64,000 nucleotides of DNA from Apium graveolens (lineage: Eukaryota; Streptophyta; Magnoliopsida; Apiales; Apiaceae), in the NCBI RefSeq assembly GCF_009905375.1, contig NC_133657.1, forward strand, positions 43,822,192 to 43,886,191, in the 5' to 3' direction. The notes below the pieces were generated by a model, which saw only the letters and a program-made list of their open reading frames with translations, had not been told where the DNA came from and did no database searches. This document shows, piece by piece, positions 10,868 through 22,460 of this stretch. The first letter of the stretch is position 1. Every line of letters starts with the position of its first letter. Made by a program: the position numbers and the translations under genes.

Positions 10868-11506
10868 AACGTTTAATGAATAGTAACCCTGACAGACGGG
10901 AAAAACTTTTGAGCCCACACTATATAGTGCATGAGAAAATGAGTTTCGGAATCGATATTACGACTTTACGTACCAAATTAGTGTATCTAAACGCTATTAG
11001 TTTTCGAAGAAAATGAACTTTGAAAAATGACCGTATTTACGACTTATCGAGAATTAAGGGAATCATAATATAATTACGAGATTAAAATCCTACGGATTTA
11101 TATTCAAGTAGGATAAATAAAAATATAAGGAATAAATGCGAAAGGAATTTCATTGCGAACCACTTACGGGTAAGTATTACGGAGAACGTTTAAGTAATTG
11201 AGCGAACGCGTAAACGATTAATTAAATGTAACGCACTAACTAAACCATGGTAAGGAAGTAACCATGGTTACTTCATTAAATAGTGAGCTAACCCTAGGAT
11301 GACCAAGCTAGCTAGCAAATAGTGTACTAAGGAGCTAACCTTGTAGTTTAGCTTGTAAGCTAGCAAGCTACAAAGATATGTCCATGGATTGGAGACAAGG
11401 AATGAACCTAATGCTATCCTAGGAAGAATAAAGATCAAGTTACAAAGATATCAAGTCACCTTCCAAGAAGCAACCTATAAATCATCCAAGAGAAGTAACC
11501 AAGTGC

Positions 11507-11514
11507 TATAAATA
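11507..11514 (+). promoter_or_regulatory. TATA box of the Tekay-1 LTR
   Basis: TATAAATA, preceded by GTGC and followed by a CCCCACC stretch, lies 670 bases into the LTR. It is the best core-promoter candidate in this LTR; transcription would start about 30 bases downstream. Confidence 0.6.
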
Positions 11515-14156
11515 CCCCACCCCACACAAAGCTCCCATTCGGCTATTTTGAAGAAAAAAGGGGAATTGGAATTCAAAACTCCAAGCTCTAGTTCTTGTAA
11601 AATCACACAATTAATTCCCAAGCCTCCTAGCAACTAAACTAAGGTAAGAAAAATCTTTCATCTCTTTTTATCAAGGTTTGATGGGTGGAATAAATTTAAG
11701 AAACTCCCTAGTGAATAGTGTGAATAGTAACCTCTCTTTGGTTTCTTGATTTCAATGGTGGTTTTAGGTTCTAAAAATCATACCAAGAACTTCCAAGCCT
11801 CCACCATCCTCAAGAACACATCTCAATCTTTCAAGAAAGGTAAAAATCTTTGGCCTAACTTTATTTAAGATTCATGTTTAAGATCCATTTAGTGGGTGTT
11901 AGTAAACCTAGCTTACTAAGTGTTATTGATGAAATCTTGATGATTAAGTTAAGTAGACTTAAGGTTGGTTGTTGTTGCCTTAAGAACATGATGTTCTTAA
12001 GAGGATTTTGTGTGTTAATGATGATATGATGATTGTTGGTGGTTGTGTTGATAGTTAAGGCGTAAACAAAACCCCGATCGTAAATGTAACTTCGTTAAAA
12101 CCAACAAACCGTAACTTTAAGTTTCTGCAGAAGGTCCCGAAGTTTTAAAATGTATATTCTTGAAAAATAACCTTTTTTTAAGGTATACAATGTTATAAGG
12201 ATCGTTTAGGCGCTTGAATCGCTTGATTCCGATTTAGGGATCAAAAGTTATGGTCGTTTTAGTAAAAGTGATTTACGCGACAAAAACTGATACGAATTAC
12301 GAACTTTGAAAATATAAAGGATAGACTTAAATGTATTCATAAATCATGAAATTTTTACAGAGAGTAACATATCGAGTTTCCTAACTGTCATAAATATTTC
12401 AAGTGAAAATAATTATTTCTCAATTTTATAAAAATGTCAGAGCCGAGACCGCGCGAGTAGAAACCGTAAGAATCTTTAAGCGGAGCCGACAACGATAATG
12501 AGAATGAACTCAAGATACTTAGGAAAATGAAGTGACCATAAAGTGATTATGACTTAAAAGAAATGTTAAGGGTAATATGAGTTTAGAGGGTGTATAATAA
12601 GTAGCACATTAGTACGAGTTACCGTAAGTTAGGACGGAACCTAACGAAATGAAATATGTTTATGGTTATAGATTTCGGAGCGGAACCTAGAGCATCCTCC
12701 ACCTCGAGATACTCAGGCAAGTTTACAAACCCAAATACATTTTTACCATTGTGTTGTGAAATTATTGTTTTACTATCATCGCTTAAATACCATGTTTTCC
12801 ATGATACGTAGTTGTTGAATTTTTGCATAATATAGCGATGTTGTACGATAAGTATATATCGTGAAATGTTATTTCGCTTTAAGGCGTGACGTATTATATA
12901 AGACCAAGAGTCGGTCGGAATTTAAGAAAAAACCCGGGAATCATTCAGGAGATATTATAGGGTGGATATAAGTCCATAATAGTACATTTTAAAGGGACTC
13001 ATCGTCCATTTACGAAACATTAAAACACCTCAAACTTTTAAAACGATTTCCCAACGAGCATATTCCCTCAACTATATTTTATTGATTCGGATAGTAAATA
13101 TTATATACGTATTCCTTTATTATAGGAGTAGTATACTTCAACGTTTATTTATTCAAACCCGATTAATCATTATAGATTATTAATTATGTAAACACAAACT
13201 AGTTGAGGAATATTATTTAAATAAATCTTTTAGAGAGTAAACTCATTCGAGGTATGATTAATATCAATTATCATTTAATTATTTATAGACTATGATTTAA
13301 TTAATTATTATTTATTAAAGGATTGTTATTGATTTAAAGATCATAGATCCTGATATACTTTCTGATTTAGAAGTATAATTCGAATAATTTCAGATCGTCG
13401 GTGAATATTATCCCAACTTATTTTTATATTAAATATAGTTTCGAGAAGAAACTTTTCCCCTTATTAATTATATGTTGACAACGGTCAACTCACATCCTTA
13501 GTACTTCCTCCGAAATTCTCGGAAGTACGTATATACATATATATACACTTATATTTTAAAGAGATAAACTATTTCTATCAACAAGCAAAACGCTTGGGGA
13601 ACTTCGATGTGGTTCGAATTCTCGAGATTGATAGAATTCTTTTGAAAGGACAATGGAGGGGTAGACTCTAGTACTATGTGTGCTAGATGGGCTACCAAAG
13701 GTACCGCAGGCGAAGGTACTCTGTGTACTCAGGAACTTGTGAAGTATGTGCATACCCGAAAATGGGACACGTAGCCCGAATGCGGCCAGGGTGATACCGA
13801 AGAGATGACGGTTTCGTCCTTTTACTAGTAAAGAAGGTTACTTTCGTAGTACGACTGATCATCGTATGCGGTGGCTCCAGTGAGATGTCCAAACTCTTCC
13901 AATTGGAATTGATATGCAATACTGTAACCCAAGCCTAGGTGTTGGGATTACTATTAAGGTATTCGCAGGTTATAAAACCCCTTAAAGTATTATTTTCGTA
14001 AGAAGGTGTAGGACACCAAGAAATCTATTTTCAAATAAAACATATATATAATATATGATGTTATTATACAGTCATTTTCATACTGTACATTATTATGCTG
14101 AGCATTATAGCTCACACTTATTTTCTTAAATTGACACAACACAACAGTGAATCAAG

Positions 14157-14237
14157 ATGCCTTCCATGAGAACCACAGCCAGGAAACGGGTAGGAAATGG
14201 CCATCTGTTCCGTAGATTATTTGGTGTTGTACCTCAG
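14157..14237 (+). CDS. 3' LTR copy of the candidate small exon
   Basis: Same 27-codon layout as at 4551: ATG, TARKRVG and the phase-0 donor-like CAG|GTAGTC at 14237/14238. A few residues differ, and the downstream unspliced frame is shorter. As a 3' LTR copy it has no downstream acceptor of its own within the element. Confidence 0.4.
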
Positions 14238-14566
14238 GTAGTCAGAATAAGCTGGATTAGTTTTCAGTTGTTTATAGTTCGGCTTATTTAAAAGTATGGT
14301 TTATGTAAGATAAGAAATAAGAACCGTATATTTGGCCGGCGGACTAACCTTACCTAAAGGTCACTCCCCAGTAAGACTAATTATATTTGGGTTGTAATAA
14401 AATTTCTCTAGTAATGATGGTTCGTTTTCAAGACAATAACCTGTAAGTGTGTGTGTGATAAGTGTGGGGTCGTGAAGCGTGAGTATTTACATATTGTAGT
14501 GTGAGTTGTGTGAGTTTAGATGGCGTGGCTTCTGAGACTCCTGACCCCGGGTTTTGGGGCGCCACA

Positions 14567-14940
14567 TCAATCTATAAATAGATAAAAGCAACTTACAAAC
14601 TATCTTATCAAACTTTATATCAACAAAACCCTCAGGTTGTATCATATATACATCATCTTCAAGGATCCCATATAAGAAAGCAGTTTTGACATCCATTTGC
14701 CAAATCTCATAGTCAAAGTAAGCAACTATTGCTAACAAAATCCTAATGGACTTGACCATAGCAACTGGTGAAAAAGTCTCATCATAGTCTATACCATGAA
14801 TTTGTTTGAAACCTTTTGCCACTAGTCGCACCTTATAGGTCTGTACTTTACCATCCATGTCAGTTTTCTTCTTGAAAACCCACTTGCACCCTATAAGTTT
14901 ACCCCTTTGAGTGGATCAACTAAAGTCAATACTTTATTTT
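14567..14940 (-). pseudogene. Copia-A reverse transcriptase, N-terminal fragment
   Basis: Minus-strand frame with the copia landmarks YKVRLVAKGFKQ, DYDETFSPVA and QMDVKTAFLYG, then PEGF. The YVDD catalytic box would lie further left and is not in the window because Tekay-1 interrupts the gene at 14566. The open frame appears to run into the Tekay LTR, but that part is not copia. Confidence 0.85.
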
Positions 14941-15175
14941 GATACATGGATTCCATCTCGGATTCTATGGCCTCTGGCCATCTCTCGGAGTCTGGACGAT
15001 TCATAGCATCTTGGTAGGTGAGAGGCTTATCATTATCCGTAAGCATCACATCACCATCTTGAGTCAAAAGAAATCCATAATTTCTCCCGGACTCATGGTG
15101 AATCCTACTAGATCTACAAATAATCTGTGTTTCCTGAACATGATTACTTTCAACATTCTAATGTATATCCTTATC

Positions 15176-15430
15176 TTATTCCAACTCTAGTTCAATGTTA
15201 TCATGTGGTTCTCGATCTTCATCGAGATGTATTATCCTCCCACTGATTTTCTTAGAATTTAGTTCTCCCTCAAGAAATACAGCAGCCCAAGCAACAAACA
15301 CCTTGTTCTCGGAATGATTATAAAAATTATACCCTAGTCTCACTTGGGTATCCCACAAAATTTCATCTATCTAATTTTGGTCCAAGCTTGTCAGAGGCTA
15401 AAAATATTACAAACGCTTCACGTTTTACAA
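15176..15430 (-). pseudogene. Copia-A integrase C-terminal fragment
   Basis: The GYNFYNHSENKVFVAW and VFLEGE residues are the usual C-terminal region of copia integrase before the reverse transcriptase. Upstream of it the frame matches the KLGPKLDR segment also seen in Copia-B. It is joined near 15430-15440 to gag sequence, so the gag end, protease and integrase core are deleted. Confidence 0.75.
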
Positions 15431-15439
15431 ACTCGATAC

Positions 15440-15720
15440 CTAATTTTGCCCATAAGGCGAGATTGAGAACTTGATAAATTATCATTATACTCTTGTTGCT
15501 TTTAAAGCTCAGCACTCATAATTAAAAGCATGAGACATGAAACATTAGTTGCATAATCAATTTTCTTCCGGTAAGCATTTTGTTTAGCGCATGTTTCATT
15601 CTCAGCTAGAAGAAATAAGGGAGAGGTTTGAGTGACATCCTTGAACCTGAGGACAATCCTCAAGTTCCCATGTCAATTGAGGAAATTATTTCATGTCAGC
15701 TTGTCCTTCTCAAGGACTAT
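15440..15720 (-). pseudogene. Copia-A gag, N-terminal fragment
   Basis: Minus-strand translation shows LRIVLRFKD and a YRKKIDYA / CLMLLIMSAEL segment, matching the LRNLRIVLR, YRKWIDDA and MLASMNIEL parts of the better preserved Copia-C gag. Stops and frame changes are present. It gives the left boundary of the leader. Confidence 0.65.
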
Positions 15721-17469
15721 TACATAGATAAGTTATTTGTCATTTGATATCTACAATATTAAAGTGCATAAAAATGACTTAGTCTACAAATGATAATTAA
15801 ATTATGTTCAAGTGAATATTAATATATATATATATTCACAATATATATCTCCCACTATTTTTATCAAATCAATAGCCCTATATATTAATTCGGAAAGAAT
15901 ATCTTCTATATCCATTCTAGTGAGCCAAGATACATATTTCACCATGCGTTAGGTTAGCTTTGGCTGTTGTCCAAAAACATGATTATTTAGGTAGACAACA
16001 TTTGTCAATTATATCAACTATATAACACTTGGATAGCTTGGTGGAACAACATTTGTTCATATTTATCTAATAAATCTTGCCAAACTCTATGCCTCTAAGT
16101 TCACAATCCTATTGTGGTAACTTAGTTAAGTCAAACCCAATAGTAAAAAAATATCAATATACTTCAACACATCTCCCACGATAGATAGGAGTACTTCGCT
16201 TTGGCGAACCCACTCCTTTTCGATCTAGAGGTTAACGCATTGGACTCATTGGAAGGCATCTGATCAACTTAATATTAACTTTAGGGTTTTATTAATTTTA
16301 AAATGATCATGATCCCATCATAAAAAGATTCCTAATTTTTTCCTTGAATAAAATACATCAAATCAATTCGTCAATGGTTTGATTTCCAGGCAGTGAGGGA
16401 GTCACAACGGTCTCACTTAAAACCCACAACCTTACAAGTTCAGTGAACTCGTTTTTGACCAAATCGCCCCATGTCAGAAATAAAGAAAATTTATATTTTA
16501 TTTCGTGTTTCATAAACACGAGAATCCCATAATTGTTTGTTCATTTTAAAAACTTGAGTCGTTACAGATTTTTTCTTGTTTAGCAAGCATTGCATGGGTG
16601 TCATATCTAATACATACATCATTAATCTAATTAAGCATGCATCTTAATAAACTACTCTACACATACATTCATCATATGTGCATATATATGTAAAGTGCAA
16701 TAAATAAACGTGGTTGGTTATGACTTCATCCTATGTGATCCTTATCAAGCTAATGACAAAGATTTAGGTCAGTCTAAGGTGAAAAATAAATACAGGCTAA
16801 CTATTACATGTCTTCTTTCTTGTATTGCTTCCTTGGATGACCTCCATGTGGGATTATCTTTGATCTTCAAATGTACATGTCTTCATGTACATTACAAGAA
16901 TTAAATATGAAAACTAATCTAATGAACTTACAAGAAAAACTCGAGTTACATTCGAGATTTAATAATTACATGATTAAACGATATGCAAGCCGTATTTGAA
17001 AAACCAAAACCATTAACCTAAGGTCACAAGCCATAACCATCCACCACGCTCAATTAACATAAAAGAACATCTTAAAACACATAATCAGATTTTAACATAT
17101 CATACCCATCATGATTTAATCATGAAAACCAAATATTAAAAAAAAATCAGAAAATTTGAAATTAAATCTGATAACATTAAATCGCAGATTACAGGGCCTA
17201 AAAGACGTCAAACGCCTTACGAGTCTTATAATAAGAACAAACAAAAAACATTTATATATCAGTATATATACAGATTATATAATCATCATATGATTATACA
17301 ACTCTCATGAATATTATATATTCAAAACATATATATACATACGTATATATAAACATAACAACATGTAAAATATATAAAATTTCATACATAACAGTCATGG
17401 AATATTGTATACATGTTATCATCATAAAACCAGTAAACACATAAACGAATTAAACACTTTTCACAAGTA
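15721..17469 (-). other. Copia-A leader between primer site and gag
   Basis: About 1.75 kb of AT-rich non-coding sequence. It shares a TTTCATAAACACGAGAATC-type block (about 16506-16525) with the Copia-C leader (about 62290), showing that the two copia families are related. A strong hairpin lies at 16095-16125. I see no ORF of note; the small plus-strand ORF at 16710 looks like chance. Confidence 0.6.
16095..16125 (-). ncRNA. Hairpin in the Copia-A leader
   Basis: CTAAGTT, CACAAT, a three-base loop, ATTGTG and AACTTAG form a 13-pair stem with a two-base bulge. It occupies the same general leader position as the four hairpins of Copia-C but shares no loop sequence with them. Confidence 0.4.
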
Positions 17470-17481
17470 GCTCTGATGCCA
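17470..17481 (-). other. Primer binding site of Copia-A
   Basis: On the minus strand TGGCATCAGAGC lies next to the 5' LTR edge at 17483; it is the usual tRNA-Met primer complement with one change (GGCATC for GGTATC). Confidence 0.85.
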
Positions 17482-17482
17482 T

Positions 17483-18755
17483 TGTTGGGTTTCGAGCACA
17501 TAAACGCTACAGAAACAGTAATTAAAACGTGAAAAATCAGAGTTTTCGAAACCCACCGCATGATCCATGCGAAAAAAATATATTTAATTCGTAGATCAGA
17601 TTGTTTACCTTAAGAAGCTTTACAAATTGGTTGACTAATGGAGATCCAAAGCTTGTTCAATCACCACGCATCCCGCTTTCGCGATCTACGCTCCATCGAT
17701 ATCCACACGAATGCTTGAACTCAAGGATTGGATGTGTACTAGCACAAACTCGTTTTTTATTGAACTCTCCATCTTCTCTCTTGGTGGCTAGGGTTTTAGT
17801 AAAAGTCTTGCTTACCAAATCAGCAATACAAGAGATATTATATGTAGAGTAGAAAAAGAATTATAACTCTTAACTAATTATGAGTTATTATTAATTTGAA
17901 ATTCTTATTTGTATAATAATTAAGTCACACTTAATTATTAAACAAATGAATTTTATAATTAATATTAGTAAATTCGAATATCAATATTTATCTAATTAAT
18001 TAAGTCATACTTAATTAATATTATAAATAATTTGAATTACTTTAATATAATTTAAATCCAATTTAAATTAAATCCTTCAAGCATTCTTTGTGTGTGACCC
18101 TATATGTTATTATTACGTTGGCAACAAATTTTAAATCTAATTTAAATTTGTAAACAATGAGAAACATCTAGTAATACATCATTGCTACTCAAGTAATAAT
18201 AATTGAATCGGTGATCGATTAAACCTTTCGTGAATAATGTACAATGTAATATAAACCCTTTAACCAAATATTATAGATTAAACTAGAGGCATATAATGTG
18301 TCATCCTCATCAATGTTTAATCCAAGTTTCCTTGATCAATGAGTAGACTATCATATCAAATCAAAATTTGAGCATGGCCACGCATTTCATAGTCTAACTC
18401 ACACAAGAGACCAATAATATCACTCCTAAAATAGGAGGGTTAAATCCCATCTAGATCTTTCATATTTCTCGTACGATTCATAATATACCCAATGTCCACT
18501 TTTATCATTACCCGGTCAAGGATAACTTTTAATGTAATCAATGTATATTAATTCTCGTATAGAAATATAATGACTTCAGGTCTAAGGACCATTATATCAT
18601 TATCACTGTGAGAATTATTTTTGACACAACATAAATGTAGAATCTCACATTGGGTATGTCCAGAACCATGTACATATACATCTGCCTGTGTTTTTCTTTT
18701 AGTATCACTATCCCTATGATCAATGAGATGTGATCATCAGTCAACAAATAATAAA
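17483..18755 (-). repeat. Copia-A 5' LTR, truncated
   Basis: Plus-strand sequence begins TGTTGGGTTTCGAGCAC and follows the Copia-B LTR (25097 onward) through the GTGTGTGACCC block (18091-18100) to the GATCAATGAGATGTGAT block near 18720-18735. It breaks off about 280 bases short of the end preserved in Copia-B (37550-37830). A TATA-like ATATTATATG lies on the expected side near 17837. Confidence 0.85.
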
Positions 18756-20490
18756 TCAATTAATTAAATTAGAGAAATAAATAATTTCAAATTTTATAAT
18801 TAGAGAAATAAATAATTTCCAATTTTAGAAAATATTTCAGAATTATTTATAATATAAATCAATTATTTAAATAATTATTAATCAATTTATAAAAAAAATA
18901 AAATTGATTTTTATAAATAATAAAAATAAAAATAAAATAAATTGCGAGAAACATTTGTCAAAACCAAAATCTCTGACAAAACAGATCAAACACGAGCCAA
19001 CTAATCGGGTCAAACGGGTCAAAATCCGGGTCGTGAAGAACACGCCGGATTTTGCCCAGAATCCGGCCACCAGAGCAGATTCTGGCAGGCCTAATTCAAG
19101 GCAAAAACAACACCGTTTGGTGTGTTTCTTACAAGGTTTTAATTCTAATCAACTACAACAGTTTATCTCCGGCCAAAACAAACCAAAAACATCCCTGAAT
19201 CAATTTCTCCGGTAAAATCGATTACAACTCCGACCAACAATCGTTTTTCTTCATCTGTACATGAAACTTTGATTTTTCATAGCTCAAATTAAAGTTTGTT
19301 CAACACAGAATCAAAGCCCTAACACCCTATATAACTCAGCTTTCTCAAAATAAAAAACGTATAAATTAAAATTGAAAATAAACCCTAAACATCGAATTCA
19401 TATATCCAGGAATCGTTCGTTCAATTAAATACCATGAATCGACTGCAAATCATCATATGAAGCTATATCAATCATCAAATCATCCTAATAACCCTAAAAT
19501 CAAAAAGACCCAATTCGAACATAAAACCTAGAAATCGAAAATCAAAATATACGACTTAAAACTTGAAATTAATATCAAAAATTGAAATAACAGATCAAAA
19601 CCTTTGATTTGAGTACTAGAATCACTCGATTTGATGCGGAAATCAGCTTAAAATCACGGTTTGATTCTTCGACCCGACCTAAAAATCCTGACTCGAAATT
19701 ACTAGAATTATCTGATTTTTCTGATTTTTAATTATTAATTATAAATAATTAAATAAAAATTAGGCTATTTATGGTAGGCAAAATATTACTCTTAATTAAA
19801 ATTAAGGCCCTAATTGTACATCTTTTAAAATTAATTAGCCCCTAATTTTATTATTTTTGAGTCTTAGTTTCTAATTTTTAAATATTTAATATATACAATA
19901 TATATGCCAAAAATTTCCAAAAATTGTGAATAACTAAAAAATGAAAAGAAATTGTATATTTGAAAGTCCTATTATTTTATAAATATAAAAATGCGATTTT
20001 TGTGGGGGTTTTAACACCCAATGGGGCCCGAAAAAGTCATTTTTCGCGAAACAAGAAAATTTATAAAACATCTAGATGTTCAGAATAACGTAATGGTACA
20101 AGCCATTCTAGGAAAAATAAGGCCAATTATTTTACTTGAAATATCAGCTATTAAAACACAGTTCAGGTCCTATAACTTTTGATACATAAGCTTTTAATAT
20201 TAGATTAAATATCCGATAAATACCCGAAAAATATCCTGACAATACGGAACTCTCGTAGCACATAGCGGTTAGGGTTTTATACTTAAGTACACATAAATGA
20301 CATAATAACATATAATTTATCTTTATTACGATATAATACAAGCGTAATTTCCCAGTCATTACATGGGGTGAATAAATTTAATTCGATCAACTAGACAAAA
20401 CTTCAACATAATCAAATAGTTTTTATATAAATCTTATAAAAACTTATTGCATAAGTACTCTCTCGAAAGGATGAACTAATATCCTTGAGA
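18756..20490 (-). repeat. Old Ty3/gypsy-type LTR remnant, minus strand (tentative)
   Basis: The order of parts resembles the minus-strand solo LTR at 48823-51936: a very AT-rich stretch (18760-18950), a moderately GC-rich stretch (18960-19230), a minus-strand TATA-like GTTATATAGG near 19330, then a CCTTTGATTTGAGTAC block near 19601 resembling CCTTTGGATTGAGTAC near 51082. Boundaries are not visible. The ORFs on both strands around 18882-19215 lie in the GC-richer part and overlap each other; neither resembles a known protein. Confidence 0.4.
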
Positions 20491-21167
20491 GCTGCTAGGT
20501 TATGCGAAAGATATAACAATGTCGCAATGCATATAGCATGAACCTAAACTATGCTTTTATAGAGCACAACTACCAATGTATAAGGAATCATATTCTATTA
20601 ATAACAAGGAAACCTATATAATTGCTTATGAGATAAAGTCATCCACCGCCTTGAAATTCATGTTTCCTTTTCCTCTTCAAAGATCAACTGATGTGGCAAA
20701 TACTGATCTCATCATCCATTGACATCATCATCCGTCGAATACCAACATTCGTCGATATCGTCATCCGTTGATGCTTGTAATCATCATCTGTTGATGAATC
20801 TGATAGTTTCTGTTTGATATCATCAATTTCTCCTAACATATTTTTTCATGTTTTAAGACTTAAAAAATAATCTTTCTATTAAATGCAGTACTTTTAATAT
20901 AATACAATGTACTTGTACATTAGTTTATAATTAATTTATTATATTATCACGAATATAAGATACATTGAAGTATGAATTTTGCTTATTTCGGATCATATTC
21001 AGTTCGAATATTATATAATCGATTTTGTTCGGTTCCAATTTATAATTGGATCTAGTATTTCAGATCATTTTCGGTTAAATTTTTGGTTCGATTATTTTTC
21101 GGATCGGTTTAGTTTGGTTTTCAGATAATTATCGGATTATATAATTCGGATCTCGGGTCCATAGATT
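20491..21167. other. Unassigned repeat debris with TCCGTTGA-type repeats
   Basis: No gene is seen. Five CC(A/G)T(T/C)GA-like words lie at 20716, 20732, 20749, 20765 and 20788, resembling the repeats in the SIRE-1 LTR, so part may be an old Sirevirus LTR piece. From 20990 to 21170 the sequence is a low-complexity stretch rich in TTCGGTT words. Confidence 0.4.
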
Positions 21168-21506
21168 TTGGTTCGGTTCTTCGAATCAAGACCCATTTTG
21201 CCATGTCTAGATGCAACCGTTCAGGCGTCTCTTATCGCCGATTATCAAATGACTTTGGGCGGCCTGTGTGAGGCCCATAATGTTAGAAGTGAGTTATTGG
21301 ATCGACTTACTGCACCAAGGAGCAAGGGCAAGGTACTTCCGGTAGACTTAGTCTATAGCATGGATAGGATTGAGGCTACCACCCGAATTACAGCTAGATG
21401 TCATCTTGAGGGTCAGATTGATCCAGCTCTACCTGAGACCATCCTAGATTTCATCACGTCATTGATGGAGCAGGTTAGGAATGTCGTTTGTGCCCGCATT
21501 CCTTGA
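21168..21506 (+). pseudogene. Tekay-2 extra ORF remnant
   Basis: 112 codons are open to TGA at 21504, with no ATG at the start; the real beginning has decayed. The C-terminal half (MDRIEATTRITARC and an LITSLMEQVRNV-like end) has a pattern similar to the Tekay-1 extra ORF (IDGIELRTRVQMR ... AMRRVRDLT), and it lies 416 bases before a gag start, against 363 in Tekay-1. Sequence identity is low, so the relation rests mostly on position and pattern. Confidence 0.45.
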
Positions 21507-21922
21507 TCCAGTGTAGTGTGCAGAGTCAAAATGATCAGATGAGGATTTTCATTCAACACTACTTTTGGAGGATTAGCCTAAGTTATGAATGATTAATATA
21601 GATTGACTAGATGACTATCTGTAGTAGTACTTGTAAGATAGATCAGATCAAATGATGTAATTTTCTTTCATGTGTTTAGTTGTTATAATCTCAAACAAAT
21701 GGTTATGTATATATTTGTTTCTTTCAGTTCAGACCAGTTCTTTCGTGATAAGATCGCAAGTTTGTTCATAGTGTTATTTGCATTGTTAACACTTAAGAGT
21801 GCCATGATACATATAGAAACTGGGAATTCAAATTTTCCGACCATGTAAGGACTATTTTAGAGAAAAACTTAAGCAAAGTAGGTAAAACCAATATAAAAAG
21901 GTTTTTAAATTTTCCAAGAATT

Positions 21923-22460
21923 ATGCCACCGTGAGGAATAAGATTTAGGGAAAACCCTGAATATGATAATCAGGGAGGTCACCGTCAAGATAGAAGGAAC
22001 CCAGAGCATAAGGAAGTGGAAAATGAGGATTTAAACATATAGGATAACCCAAATAATGGGGAGAAGGATAAAACCTTTCATACTGAGAAAATATAATTCA
22101 AACAAGAAAGGGGAAACCAGGAAGGTACTCATATGAGGCAAATTCATGGATCTACCTAAACAGATTTTAGACTATTATCCCCAACCACCACCCCTAGAAA
22201 ACAATGTGGTGGGAAATTCTTTCAGGATCTTTTAGTCGCTTAAGCTCTGAGAGTTCCAAATAACAGATGACACAATCAAGGCAAGATTCTGGCTAAAGGA
22301 AATAGAGGAATCATTTTAGATTCTACATTATTGATGAAGCGTAAAAGACTGTTTTGCCATTTACCTTCCAAAAGGAGAGGCGCCAGCCACTGTTGAGAGG
22401 CCAAGAAAGAAATGAAGACATTGTAGAGGATTTAGAGCCAGACCAAAGGCGGATGAGTAG
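21923..22460 (+). pseudogene. gag: Tekay-2 gag remnant
   Basis: ATGCCACCGTGA matches the Tekay-1 gag start (ATGCCACCCCGT) with an early stop from CGA to TGA. Downstream pieces in several frames match the gag domain, including an ARFWLKEIEESF stretch against ARAWLKESEKSF. Many stops and indels make it non-functional. SIRE-1 interrupts it. Confidence 0.65.

Larger units (their letters stand above)
3361..14566 (+). mobile_element. Tekay-1: Ty3/gypsy chromovirus (Tekay/Del-like), inactivated
   Basis: Order is 5' LTR (right 1600 bases only), tRNA-Met primer site, extra ORF, gag with CCHC knuckles, protease, reverse transcriptase, RNase H, integrase, C-terminal chromodomain, polypurine tract and full 3' LTR. 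Order and chromodomain place it among plant chromoviruses; the long LTR (3730 bases) and sequence flavour suggest the Tekay/Del lineage. The surviving 5' LTR part and its 3' LTR counterpart are both exactly 1600 bases, with a few percent differences by eye, so insertion is fairly recent. The left part of the 5' LTR is displaced by LTR-0. The element sits inside the reverse transcriptase of Copia-A; TCAAT at 14567 would be its right target duplication. Confidence 0.9.
10837..14566 (+). repeat. Tekay-1 3' LTR (3730 bases)
   Basis: It starts TGTAATAACT and ends GGCGCCACA, with its last 1600 bases matching 3361-4960. It contains a promoter-like TATAAATA at 11507. Donor-like CTAAG|GTAAGA (near 11642) and AAAG|GTAAAA (near 11839) lie just downstream of it, followed by a long AT-rich stretch, an acceptor-like CACAACAG before 14150, and the small exon at 14157. 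The order suggests that LTR transcripts are spliced (inference). I see no other coding sequence in it; the ORFs at 12619 and 13556-13919 (minus strand) are chance. Confidence 0.93.
14567..18755 (-). mobile_element. Copia-A: deleted Ty1/copia element, minus strand
   Basis: Reading on the minus strand from the right: 5' LTR (17483-18755, right end missing), tRNA-Met primer site, long leader, gag start, then integrase C-terminus joined to gag by a large deletion, and the first part of reverse transcriptase, where Tekay-1 is inserted. It belongs to the same family as Copia-B: the integrase-end proteins (around 15180-15350 and 39440-39650) share EGELNSKKISGRIIHLDED-type residues. Confidence 0.85.
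21168..22460 (+). mobile_element. Tekay-2: remnant of a second Tekay-like element
   Basis: An extra-ORF remnant, a spacer and a gag remnant appear in the same order and spacing as in Tekay-1. The remnant is cut on the right by the SIRE-1 LTR at 22461; GAGTAG precedes the junction. Its LTR and primer site are not recognisable on the left. Confidence 0.6.
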
